Below, one piece after another: positions 54,207 through 60,822 of a stretch of 64,000 nt of DNA; positions within the stretch are counted from its first letter, which is position 1; each line of letters begins with the position of its first letter. Origin of the DNA: Pseudanabaena biceps (GTDB lineage: Bacteria > Cyanobacteriota > Cyanobacteriia > Pseudanabaenales > Pseudanabaenaceae); NCBI GenBank assembly GCA_013361095.1, contig JAATWA010000001.1, forward strand, positions 372,001 to 436,000. Reading direction: 5' to 3'. Made by a program: the position numbers and the translations under genes. The notes under the pieces were generated by a model. The model was not told where the DNA came from. It was given only the letters and a program-made list of their open reading frames with translations, and made no database searches.

Positions 54207-54661
54207 ATCCGTTGCTCGATCGCAATACTCCCACCTTTCAACGCCGCTAAAAGTCCAGAATCAACCAGTAATTTGCGCTGCTCTAAAGGAAGTTCATCAG
54301 CAATGCCAAGATTAACTAGCTCATTGATCCATGATGTCACGATCAATTCAAACGATCGCCCTCCTATATCTTCAGGATTCAAATTGGCTTTCTTGAAGTA
54401 GTCATGGAACAAAGGTTCGGAGTTTGTCTCGTATGTTGGCTCTATCACATCAGCATTATTGTCAACATTCTTCCAAAGGTATAGTTTATCTGGAAGTGCA
54501 AGCATAAAATATTGGCTAAAGGGCATTAGTCCATGAGCCAATATATTTTGCCGCATCTTTGTCGCCCAATCACTCGAAGTATGAGTCCTCCCTTTCGCCT
54601 CAACAATTAAGGCAAGCTTGCCATCTTGGTCATAAGCAACTACATCTGCGATCGTTGTCAT
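54203..54661 (-). CDS. Restriction-endonuclease-like (PD-(D/E)XK) protein
   Basis: 152 aa. ADVVAYDQDGKLALIVEAKG near the N-terminus has the D...EAK catalytic pattern of PD-(D/E)XK nucleases; MRQNILAHGLMPFSQYFMLA and LPDKLYLWKNVDNN follow. A C-terminal helical part ends RKLLVDSGLLAALKGGSIAI. It is the first gene of a two-gene cassette with the PIN protein. Because the family is broad, it could be an inactive sensor domain. The cassette is flanked by mrp repeats. Confidence 0.65.
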   Translation of the reverse strand: MTTIADVVAYDQDGKLALIVEAKGRTHTSSDWATKMRQNILAHGLMPFSQYFMLALPDKLYLWKNVDNNADVIEPTYETNSEPLFHDYFKKANLNPEDIGGRSFELIVTSWINELVNLGIADELPLEQRKLLVDSGLLAALKGGSIAIEQRI

Positions 54662-54730
54662 TTTAAGCAGTCTCCCAGTTGTATTGTTCTAACTACTTCT
54701 ATTGTCATATTTTAAATCTTAACTAATGTG

Positions 54731-54780
54731 ATCCCAAAAAGTGATTGGCGGTGATTTGCGTCGCCAATCACTTTTTGGAT
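54731..54780. repeat. Palindrome abutting the mrp stop (copy H)
   Basis: Arms ATCCCAAAAAGTGATTGGCG and CGCCAATCACTTTTTGGAT (one extra C) around GTGATTTGCGT. It begins right at the mrp stop codon, between mrp and the nuclease-like gene. The stem differs from other copies. It may end mrp transcription. Confidence 0.75.
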
Positions 54781-55860
54781 TTAAGAATTTTGGACTTTAG
54801 TCGCGATCGCCTTAGCAATTTCCCGTAAAGCCTTAGCCGAAGCAGACTCAGGATGACCTAACACAATTGGTACACCGCGATCGCCGCCTTCACGCAGACT
54901 AATTTCTAGAGGCACACAACCAAGTAAATCGACACCAATCTCCTCAGAAGTTTTCTTGCCGCCACCAGAACCAAAAATATCGTATTGCTTGTCAGGCATA
55001 TCTGGCGGAATGAAATAGCTCATGTTTTCGACAATGCCCAAAACTGGAATGCCCATATTTTGAAACATCTTTAAGCCCTTGCGCGAATCTAACAGCGAAA
55101 CCGTTTGCGGTGTAGTCACGATCACGGCTCCTGCCAATGGTACAGACTGCGTCAGCGTCAACTGAGCATCTCCAGTGCCAGGGGGCATATCCACAATCAA
55201 ATAATCCAGTTCGCCCCAATTTGCCTGATAGAGAAACTGACGGATTACTCCATTCAGCATTGGTCCTCGCCAAACCACAGGCTGATCTTTAGCAATCAAA
55301 AATGCCATCGAGATCATTTTCACGCCATAGTTAAAGGCTGGCTCGACCACATCCGCGCCACTTTCTGACTTGACTACTTTCACTTGGGCAGATTCCATGC
55401 CAAGCATCACAGGCACATTAGGTCCATAGATATCGGCATCGAGAATGCCTACTTTTGCGCCCATATCGGCAAGAGCGACGGCAACATTCACAGCTACAGA
55501 AGTTTTGCCTACGCCGCCTTTACCACTAGAAATTGCCAATACATATTTAACATTGGGGATATTTTGCAAAGCATTGGTGGGTGGAGCTGGTGTCGCGACA
55601 ACAGGGCTATTGGCGATTACCTTCACCCAAACATCACTGACAGATGCGATCGCCTTAATTGCATCTTTACATTCTTGGATTAAAGGATCACGCTTTGGAC
55701 TATTAGGATCATCCAGCAACAAAGTAAAGCTGACTACCCCATTGGACTTAATGGCGATATCACGCACCATATTTAGCTCGACAATACTTTTTTGGCGATC
55801 AGGGTCAACAATAAAATTTAGTACGCCTTGAATTGTCTGAGAATCGGGTAAATCAGTCAT
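54781..55860 (-). CDS. mrp: Mrp/NBP35-family iron-sulfur carrier ATPase
   Basis: 359 aa. An N-terminal DUF59 domain (residues 1-85) is followed by the MRP ATPase with the deviant P-loop VLAISSGKGGVGKTSVAVNV, GILDADIYGPNVPVMLG and YLIVDMPPGTGDAQLTLTQS. At the place where many ApbC proteins have CPHC this one has IPPDMPDKQYDIFGSGGG, as in other cyanobacteria. It helps load or transfer Fe-S clusters. Its 3' end is duplicated 1.3 kb downstream. Divergent from the STAS gene. Confidence 0.95.
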   Translation of the reverse strand: MTDLPDSQTIQGVLNFIVDPDRQKSIVELNMVRDIAIKSNGVVSFTLLLDDPNSPKRDPLIQECKDAIKAIASVSDVWVKVIANSPVVATPAPPTNALQNIPNVKYVLAISSGKGGVGKTSVAVNVAVALADMGAKVGILDADIYGPNVPVMLGMESAQVKVVKSESGADVVEPAFNYGVKMISMAFLIAKDQPVVWRGPMLNGVIRQFLYQANWGELDYLIVDMPPGTGDAQLTLTQSVPLAGAVIVTTPQTVSLLDSRKGLKMFQNMGIPVLGIVENMSYFIPPDMPDKQYDIFGSGGGKKTSEEIGVDLLGCVPLEISLREGGDRGVPIVLGHPESASAKALREIAKAIATKVQNS

Positions 55861-55917
55861 AAGTTTTAGAGAGTTTAAATATTAAAAAAACTGCTTAAGT
55901 AGATTGAATTAATTTTC

Positions 55918-55962
55918 AAACCCATGAAGTTGCGCTCCTGCGGAGCTTAACTTCATGGGTTT
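55918..55962. repeat. Palindrome AAACCCATGAAGTT... (copy I)
   Basis: 14-bp perfect outer arms AAACCCATGAAGTT / AACTTCATGGGTTT and inner GCTCC-TGC-GGAGC. It lies in the divergent intergenic region between mrp and the STAS gene. AAACCC/GGGTTT at its ends is shared with copies D and O. Confidence 0.75.
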
Positions 55963-56132
55963 AGGTTATTTGGGACAACCACAAAAATATAGATATGGTT
56001 TTATTAAAGCCCAAACAAGAGCAAAAGTAATTGATTAAGATCTATGCTTATGGGGAAACCTTAGCTCAAGGTTTGATTGTTTGTCGCTCTCTTACCAATT
56101 CTTGAAGTAGATATCTAAGTCAAAAAAAATTC

Positions 56133-56453
56133 ATGAGTAATCAAGTAAAAGTTATCAAGCCATCTGGAAGACTAGATGTCACTACTGCGGCTGAATTTCG
56201 TCGCCAAGTTAGCGATATTGCTGCTGCTCCAACTCCCCCCAAATATTTATTGGTCGATCTACAAAATATTACCTTTATGGATAGTTCAGGTTTAGGAGCA
56301 TTGGTTTCTGCTTTAAAGTCAATTCGCAACAGTAATGGAGATATGGTAATTTGTGGCGCAAATGATCAAGTGCAAATGCTATTTGAATTAACCAGTATGA
56401 CCAAAATCTTTAAAATTTATGAAAATCCTGAAGATTTCAACGCAACTTTATAA
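56133..56453 (+). CDS. STAS-domain protein (anti-sigma-factor antagonist type)
   Basis: 106 aa, a single STAS domain. VKVIKPSGRLDVTTAAEFRR at the start, YLLVDLQNITFMDSSGLGAL with the phosphorylatable Ser of DSSG at about residue 58, and VQMLFELTSMTKIFKIYE at the end. Such proteins work in partner-switching pathways with a serine kinase and PP2C-type phosphatase; neither is adjacent. Single-gene unit followed by palindromes. Confidence 0.92.
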   Translation: MSNQVKVIKPSGRLDVTTAAEFRRQVSDIAAAPTPPKYLLVDLQNITFMDSSGLGALVSALKSIRNSNGDMVICGANDQVQMLFELTSMTKIFKIYENPEDFNATL

Positions 56454-56478
56454 CCTATATCCAAGTGTACTAAGACAT

Positions 56479-56533
56479 AAAACCAAAGAATTAGCTGACG
56501 GCGCGGAGCGCCGTCAGCTAATTCTTTGGTTTT
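56479..56533. repeat. Variable-stem palindrome, copy J
   Basis: Perfect 26-bp arms (56479-56504, 56508-56533) with centre GGA: outer AAAACCAAAGAATTAGCTGA, core CGGCGC. The right flank GATTTGTCCTAAAGCAAATG then AATGTAGCTATA is the reverse complement of the flank left of copy A (32341-32368) with few changes. Downstream of the STAS gene. Confidence 0.9.
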
Positions 56534-56564
56534 GATTTGTCCTAAAGCAAATGAATGTAGCTAT

Positions 56565-56609
56565 AAAAGTAAGGATGGGCATCGCTTCGCGATGCCCATC
56601 CTTACTTTT
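56565..56609. repeat. Palindrome with AAAAGTAAGGATGGGC stem (copy K)
   Basis: Perfect 21-bp arms (56565-56585, 56589-56609), centre TTC. The inner stem GTAAGGATGGGC is shared with the palindrome at 26898. It lies 31 bases from copy J in the same intergenic region, so two different palindromes are adjacent. Confidence 0.85.
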
Positions 56610-56638
56610 AGGAATGCCATAAGTAGCTAGACAGGACT

Positions 56639-56693
56639 AAAACCTAAAAAACTGTGGCGATCGCGAAATGTGCGTCATAGTTTTTTAGGTTTT
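56639..56693. repeat. Palindrome AAAACCTAAAAAACT... (copy R)
   Basis: 15-bp perfect arms AAAACCTAAAAAACT / AGTTTTTTAGGTTTT, with a less regular interior containing a HIP1 site. Flanks GCTAGACAGGACT and TTAGGACAAATA resemble the AGGACAAA flank of the variable-stem family; the interior core has decayed. Third palindrome in this 420-base gap. Confidence 0.7.
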
Positions 56694-56873
56694 AGGACAA
56701 ATATTTTTAAGATCGCTCAATAATCTAAATTGACTAAGCTAGAATATTTGCGGATGAGTATTTCTAGATTGTACGTTTGTTTTCAGTATCGACAGTCATT
56801 TTCTGTTCTATCTTGACAGGCTCCTTTCAGAAATCTCTATCTCTATACATCTCTGACTGTTAAAGCAAGTATT

Positions 56874-57203
56874 ATGTCTATTTATGTTGGTAATCTCTCC
56901 TATGAGGTTACAGAAGAAGATTTGAAAGCCGTATTCGCAGAATATGGCAGCATTACTCGTGTTCATTTGCCAAGTGACCGTGAGACGGGTCGTCCTCGCG
57001 GCTTTGCTTTTGTGGAAATGGCTGAGGAAAAAGAAGAAGATGCCGCGATCGAAGCTTTAGATGAAGCTGAGTGGATGGGTCGCTCTCTGAAGGTCAATAA
57101 GGCTAAGCCTCGCGAAAGTTCTGATTCTTTTGGCGGCGGTAGAGGTGGCTTTAGAGGTGGCGGTGGTCGTCCCTCTGGCGGCGGTGGTCGTCGTTTCGAA
57201 TAA
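56874..57203 (+). CDS. Glycine-rich RRM RNA-binding protein (Rbp type)
   Basis: 109 aa. One RRM with RNP2 IYVGNLSYEV and RNP1 RGFAFVEM, spanning residues 1-82, then a Gly/Arg-rich tail GGGRGGFRGGGGRPSGGGGR. Cyanobacterial Rbp proteins of this design are often cold-induced and act in mRNA targeting or stability. It follows a palindrome-rich 420-base gap that holds its promoter and leader, and it is followed by its own terminator (57240). Confidence 0.95.
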   Translation: MSIYVGNLSYEVTEEDLKAVFAEYGSITRVHLPSDRETGRPRGFAFVEMAEEKEEDAAIEALDEAEWMGRSLKVNKAKPRESSDSFGGGRGGFRGGGGRPSGGGGRRFE

Positions 57204-57239
57204 AAACACTTAGATTTTTGCAAAGTAGAAATCTTAAAT

Positions 57240-57274
57240 AAAAAAGCAGGTTCGCTAAGCGAACCTGCTTTTTT
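57240..57274. terminator. Intrinsic terminator of the RRM gene
   Basis: AAAAAAGCAGGTTCGC, loop TAA, GCGAACCTGCTTTTTT: a 16-bp perfect stem and T-run 36 bases after the RRM stop. The A-run also allows use from the opposite direction. Confidence 0.92.
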
Positions 57275-57306
57275 ATAGCTATAGCCATTTATGTTAGGAC
57301 AAACCA

Positions 57307-57359
57307 AAAACCCAAGAGAGAGTTGCGGCGCTTTGCGCCGCAACTCTCTCTTGGGTTTT
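57307..57359. repeat. Variable-stem palindrome, copy O
   Basis: Perfect 25-bp arms (57307-57331, 57335-57359), centre TTT, core GCGGCGC. Left flank TAGCTATAGCCATTTATGTT then AGGACAAAC; right flank TATGTCCTGAC and CTGGGAAGGGAGTAT. The left flank matches copy D, the right end matches element G. It lies between the RRM and ferredoxin genes. Confidence 0.9.
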
Positions 57360-57401
57360 ATGTCCTGACTTGTCTGGGAAGGGAGTATATGTAAATAATT
57401 G

Positions 57402-57452
57402 GCTATAAATTTAAAAAAGTGCTGCCATGCATCACTTTTTTAAATTTATAGC
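57402..57452. terminator. Long hairpin overlapping the ferredoxin stop codon (copy P)
   Basis: Perfect 20-bp AT-rich arms GCTATAAATTTAAAAAAGTG / CACTTTTTTAAATTTATAGC around CTGCCATGCAT. The ferredoxin stop codon (57446-57448) lies inside the arm. A terminator for the ferredoxin operon is plausible; no GC-rich core, so it is probably not the mobile family. Confidence 0.6.
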
Positions 57453-57853
57453 TTGGAAGCGATCGCTCTTCGCATGGCAGCACCATCGCCAATCATGCCT
57501 AAATTTTGAATTACCTGATGCTTTCTGGATTCTTCAAGCTTGTGTAGATCATTGTAATTAACCCACGCGATGCAGTCCACTGGACAGGTATCGATCGCCT
57601 CCTGTACCAAATCCTCCTGATCGCCATCTTGAGCAATTACCCTAGCTCTTCCATAGTCTTCTTCTAAAAAAAAAGTCTCACTAGCAACATGGGCGCAGTG
57701 ACCACAGCCAATGCAAGTGGTTTCGTCAACAAACACAGCATTTTGTCGCAGGTCACCTCCGAGTTCTGGCTCAAAACCAGAGCGATCGCTCAGATCTAAA
57801 TCAGTAACTGTTGCCGCGATCGCTATTTCTGCATTGGTTGGCGATTTATCCAT
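57446..57853 (-). CDS. [4Fe-4S] ferredoxin-like protein
   Basis: 135 aa from ATG 57853 (MDKSPTNAEIAIAATV); upstream frame to 57937 overlaps ycf35 and is rejected. After an acidic N-terminal region, ETTCIGCGHCAHVASETFFL and DTCPVDCIAWVNYND provide the cysteines for one cluster. The C-terminal tail RKHQVIQNLGMIGDGAAMRR extends past the ferredoxin core. It overlaps ycf35 by 8 bases. The trio DUF2997-ycf35-ferredoxin recurs in cyanobacteria; an electron-transfer role is likely but its partner is unknown. Confidence 0.88.
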   Translation of the reverse strand: MDKSPTNAEIAIAATVTDLDLSDRSGFEPELGGDLRQNAVFVDETTCIGCGHCAHVASETFFLEEDYGRARVIAQDGDQEDLVQEAIDTCPVDCIAWVNYNDLHKLEESRKHQVIQNLGMIGDGAAMRRAIASKL

Positions 57854-58232
57854 GCCAACGCTGAAGTACGAGGCGCACAGCACCATCCTGCTGGACTTTT
57901 TGCTCAGTGAGATCAAAGCCTTGCTCGCGAGATTCACTCATAACGGTGGCGATCGCATAGCGCTGAGTCACCTTTTGCAAAAAGCTCTCCACAGTCCAAG
58001 GTTGTTGCCAAAACTGCATATCCGCAACGAGGGCGTATTCTGAGCCATTCCACTGAAAGCCCACGTCATAGCCATTTTCTTGTTCAATGACCACTTCAGC
58101 CACAGTTGTCGCGCCCTCATGACCACGCATTGAGGATTTTCCAGATTTCCACCTGACTCCTAGTTCAGTCAGAGCAGTTTGTAGTGGTTCTAGAGTGCGG
58201 ATTTGGGTTTTTACTTGGCTAAAATGTGACAT
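57846..58232 (-). CDS. ycf35: Ycf35 / DUF1257 protein
   Basis: 128 aa. SHFSQVKTQIRTLEPLQTAL at the start, YDVGFQWNGSEYALVADMQF and WTVESFLQKVTQRYAIATVM in the middle, then QGFDLTEQKVQQDGAVRLVL. Ycf35 is kept in cyanobacteria and some red-lineage plastids, always of unknown function. The overlapping downstream ferredoxin suggests a redox-related role (inference). Confidence 0.92.
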   Translation of the reverse strand: MSHFSQVKTQIRTLEPLQTALTELGVRWKSGKSSMRGHEGATTVAEVVIEQENGYDVGFQWNGSEYALVADMQFWQQPWTVESFLQKVTQRYAIATVMSESREQGFDLTEQKVQQDGAVRLVLQRWHG

Positions 58233-58452
58233 GGTTAAATCCTGACTATTTATGACGGTAAAAGAGCTAAGGAGCTAGGCATAATTAACAAACAAACTCA
58301 AAAACTGTAATGCAAGCTCGGTAAGCACCATAGTTTTCTAGATATTATATCCAATAGCACCGAGCTACTTGAGTTAGAATTCTCAACCTGTTTAATTAAA
58401 ATCCTAAATATTTTTACGAAAGCTTAATATAATCTTGGCTTCCCAGATGCAA

Positions 58453-58686
58453 TTACCATTGGCTAAACTTCAGAGTGTCTGAGTCTGAGGCATTATCTTG
58501 TTGGATGGCTGACTTTGCGATCGCTTGCTGTTTGACAAAACTTTCGGAAGTAAGTTCACGATGAACTACCACTCCCAACTTTGCCTCAATCAATGCTGTC
58601 ACCTCAGCGCAGCTAGAACCGATTAGACCTGTTACACGCTCTTCGACTCGACCATCTGGGTAAATTATAAATTCCAGAGTTTCCAT
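58453..58686 (-). CDS. DUF2997 family protein
   Basis: 77 aa. ETLEFIIYPDGRVEERVTGL, then GSSCAEVTALIEAKLGVVVH match DUF2997, a small family that regularly precedes ycf35 in cyanobacteria. A 220-base gap to ycf35 is wider than usual. The C-terminal 25 residues (QQAIAKSAIQQDNASDSDTL) look unstructured. Function unknown. Confidence 0.85.
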   Translation of the reverse strand: METLEFIIYPDGRVEERVTGLIGSSCAEVTALIEAKLGVVVHRELTSESFVKQQAIAKSAIQQDNASDSDTLKFSQW

Positions 58687-58844
58687 GCTAGCTCTAGTGA
58701 CTAAATTAATAGATAGTGTGACCCAAAGTTTATGGAAACGTCAAGAATTTATATAGGTATAGCGCTTTGCGCTTTCTTAAAACTTTTTCTTATACTACAC
58801 AAAGCCGCAACAGAATGTATCCTGAGTAATCTGTGAGAGGTTTT

Positions 58845-58885
58845 GACTCGGCTCAGCCATTGATATCTGTTGGCTGAGCCGAGTC
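58845..58885. repeat. Palindrome GACTCGGCTCAGCCA... (copy Q)
   Basis: Perfect 15-bp arms around an 11-base loop, in the 275-base gap between the DUF2997 gene and a divergent membrane-protein gene. No shared core with the variable-stem family. Upstream, AGCGCTTTGCGCTTTCTTAA (58761-58780) also recurs in altered form at 59380. Confidence 0.7.
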
Positions 58886-58961
58886 GAAACCCTAGTTTTC
58901 TCGTAAATGATTTAGGGCTGCTATAAATATATTTTTAACCCTAGAAATAAAGGTCAGTTTT

Positions 58962-59357
58962 ATGAGTCGTTATCCTAAACGTGAGCATTCAGGCGATCGC
59001 CAAATTAAAGCCCCTGAAAATATAGTCCGTGATTCCACTAAAGAAAGAATCGCTATGTTTTTTTGCTTAGTTCCAGTATTTGGACTGATTCCATCAGCAA
59101 TTACCTTAGTTCGCCAGAGAAGTAGTCGCAAAGCTGTAGAAATTAGTAAAGTATCGATCGCTCTGGTGTTAGGTTGGGCGATCGCCTATGGAGTCATGGG
59201 GGGCGTGCCAATAGAGGGCGAGTCGGTGCAGGTTACCAGCGAGCTGGTAAAGGCTTCTCTGAGTTCGGGATATTTTGCGATATGCCTGTATCTGATGTAT
59301 CGACTGCATCGCAATAAGGATATTTCTTTACCCTCGATTAAAAAAGATTCTACATAA
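58962..59357 (+). CDS. Small membrane protein of unknown function
   Basis: 131 aa. A charged N-terminus (residues 1-30) precedes three hydrophobic stretches: FFCLVPVFGLIPSAITLV, ISKVSIALVLGWAIAYGVMG and YFAICLYLMYRLH. I do not recognise a named family, though similar short proteins occur in cyanobacteria. The start has a plausible AAGG site 9 bases upstream. It ends before a shared terminator (59511). Function unknown. Confidence 0.65.
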   Translation: MSRYPKREHSGDRQIKAPENIVRDSTKERIAMFFCLVPVFGLIPSAITLVRQRSSRKAVEISKVSIALVLGWAIAYGVMGGVPIEGESVQVTSELVKASLSSGYFAICLYLMYRLHRNKDISLPSIKKDST

Positions 59358-59510
59358 CAAAACTGTTGGGCTTTACAGCGCTTTACGATTTCTTAAAACC
59401 CAAGAGAATTTTTAAAATGGACGTGATTTAAAGATGATGCTTTGAATAAAAGCCTTGACAATAAAAACAGCAATTATTCTAAAAAATCTAAATCTGAGAA
59501 TAAAAATCTA

Positions 59511-59560
59511 AATTAATAAAAAAGGATTTCAGACAAGTCTAAAATCCTTTTTTATTAATT
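59511..59560. terminator. Bidirectional intrinsic terminator
   Basis: AATTAATAAAAAAGGATTT and AAATCCTTTTTTATTAATT form 19-bp perfect arms around CAGACAAGTCTA. Placed between a plus-strand membrane-protein gene and a minus-strand secreted-protein gene, it can stop both. Confidence 0.85.
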
Positions 59561-59632
59561 CAATAGATAACTAAACAGATTTTTAAATATAGCAATCTAT
59601 TTAGTTTTTAATTAAGGAAGAGTGAATCAATC

Positions 59633-60433
59633 TTACTTTTTACTAGTCTTTATTTTCTTTCGTAATCTATGCGTAGCATACAAGCCACCAAGTATAGATA
59701 CACCAAAGTTAGGAGAAAAATCAAAAGGTACTTTTGTAATGCTTCCATTGAAACTGACGGAATCAATTCCATAGCCCGCAGCATTATTAACACTATATAC
59801 ATAAATCCGATACTCCACATTAAGGGGTGAAGAACCTGATCCATTGTTATAGAAACCAGAAGTTGTTAAAGGGTAAGAAACTGGAGTTTGATAAGTGCCA
59901 TTAGTTGCCTGATTAGTAGCTAAAAATGTTTCAACGCCACCGACTATCGAACTAAAATCAGCCTTAGTTCCAGACGCACTTACAGAAAAGTTAAATGCTG
60001 AAACTGATAATTGATACAGCGGAGCAATTGTTGCAGAAAATGAGAAATATTTGGTAGCTACTCTGGAAACAGCGTTGGTAAAACCATTAACAGATCCTCC
60101 TGATCCTGGACCTTTAACATTGAGACCTAGAGAATCAGGTTCAGCAGATGGGGCATAGCCTCTTTCAAAGCCATAATCTGTCTGAAATGTGCCAACCCCC
60201 TGTGCTGAGAAAGGATTAAAGGTAACTCCTGTAAAACTAGCTGACGAATTAAATGTGCCAGTACATGTGATGACATTATTCGCGCATTGCCCAGCACCAT
60301 TACCAAATGTTTCATTGCCAAAGGAATATAGCGTATTAGCACTAGTCAGTGAGATTGCTTCCGAACCTTGAGTGATACCAAAATACAGAGCTGAACAACA
60401 AAACAAACTAGATGCAAAACTTGTGATTTTCAT
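59633..60433 (-). CDS. Secreted protein with PEP-CTERM-like (PFExSP variant) C-terminal sorting signal
   Basis: 266 aa from ATG 60433 (MKITSFASSLFCCSALYFGI, a signal peptide likely cleaved near ITQGSEA); an upstream ATG at 60502 lacks a signal. The middle is a Ser/Gly/Asn-rich beta-sandwich-like region with few charged residues. The C-terminus VPFDFSPNFGVSILGGLYAT then HRLRKKIK is a short motif, one membrane helix and a basic tail, as in PEP-CTERM-like cyanobacterial proteins. Such proteins are processed by exosortase and exported or anchored with exopolysaccharide. No exosortase in the window. Confidence 0.75.
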   Translation of the reverse strand: MKITSFASSLFCCSALYFGITQGSEAISLTSANTLYSFGNETFGNGAGQCANNVITCTGTFNSSASFTGVTFNPFSAQGVGTFQTDYGFERGYAPSAEPDSLGLNVKGPGSGGSVNGFTNAVSRVATKYFSFSATIAPLYQLSVSAFNFSVSASGTKADFSSIVGGVETFLATNQATNGTYQTPVSYPLTTSGFYNNGSGSSPLNVEYRIYVYSVNNAAGYGIDSVSFNGSITKVPFDFSPNFGVSILGGLYATHRLRKKIKTSKK

Positions 60434-60497
60434 TAATTCAGCTCTACTTAATTTAAAAGTGTATAGTAAAGGGTATTTCAAAAAAGCGCTATAGTTT

Positions 60498-60522
60498 GGC
60501 ACTGGTCAGTTAAGACGTGAGG
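60498..60522. repeat. Solo end of the 98-bp MITE
   Basis: GGCACTGGTCAGTTAA followed by GACGTGAG matches the left end of the element at 10323 for about 24 bases, then diverges; no right end is found nearby. It lies between the secreted-protein gene and chlH. It may be a decayed copy. Confidence 0.75.
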
Positions 60523-60617
60523 GAAGAAAACCCCGTAATGAAAGCGCAACTCCAACATAGAAAATCGCTCTCAACCACTCACAAAAAATTTGTATTTTGT
60601 AATCGCATACATTGCGA

Positions 60618-60635
60618 AATGTAACGCAATGTAAA
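60618..60635 (-). promoter_or_regulatory. HLR1-type site (RpaB binding motif) upstream of chlH
   Basis: On the minus strand the bases read TTTACATT GC GTTACATT, an exact fit to the published HLR1 consensus of two (G/T)TTACA(T/A)(T/A) repeats two bases apart. HLR1 is bound by the response regulator RpaB at cyanobacterial photosynthesis genes. It lies 188 bases before the chlH start. A further half-site, GTTACATA, lies at 60744-60751, and TTGCGAAATGTAAC / TTGCGATATGTAAC form direct repeats at 60612 and 60738. Confidence 0.65.
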
Positions 60636-60811
60636 CAAATCAATTTCAAATTATTGTATTTATTACCCAAGATCAACCACAGCAATGCTTGTCTGGTATT
60701 AAATAGTGAGTAGGTATAAATCTTTAATTGCTAATTGTTGCGATATGTAACAAAATTGGCAGCATATAACCAAACGCAATATATATCCCCCAAAAATCAG
60801 GACAGTAATTT

Positions 60812-60818
60812 AAGGAGA
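60812..60818 (+). promoter_or_regulatory. Shine-Dalgarno sequence of chlH
   Basis: AAGGAGA stands five bases ahead of the chlH ATG (60823), a strong match to the 3' end of 16S rRNA, and supports this start over later in-frame ATGs. Confidence 0.85.
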
Positions 60819-60822
60819 CTGC

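Noticed and set aside
32341..58890. CRISPR array
   Set aside because: The palindromes are dispersed and differ in stem; there are no evenly spaced direct repeats with spacers and no cas gene.
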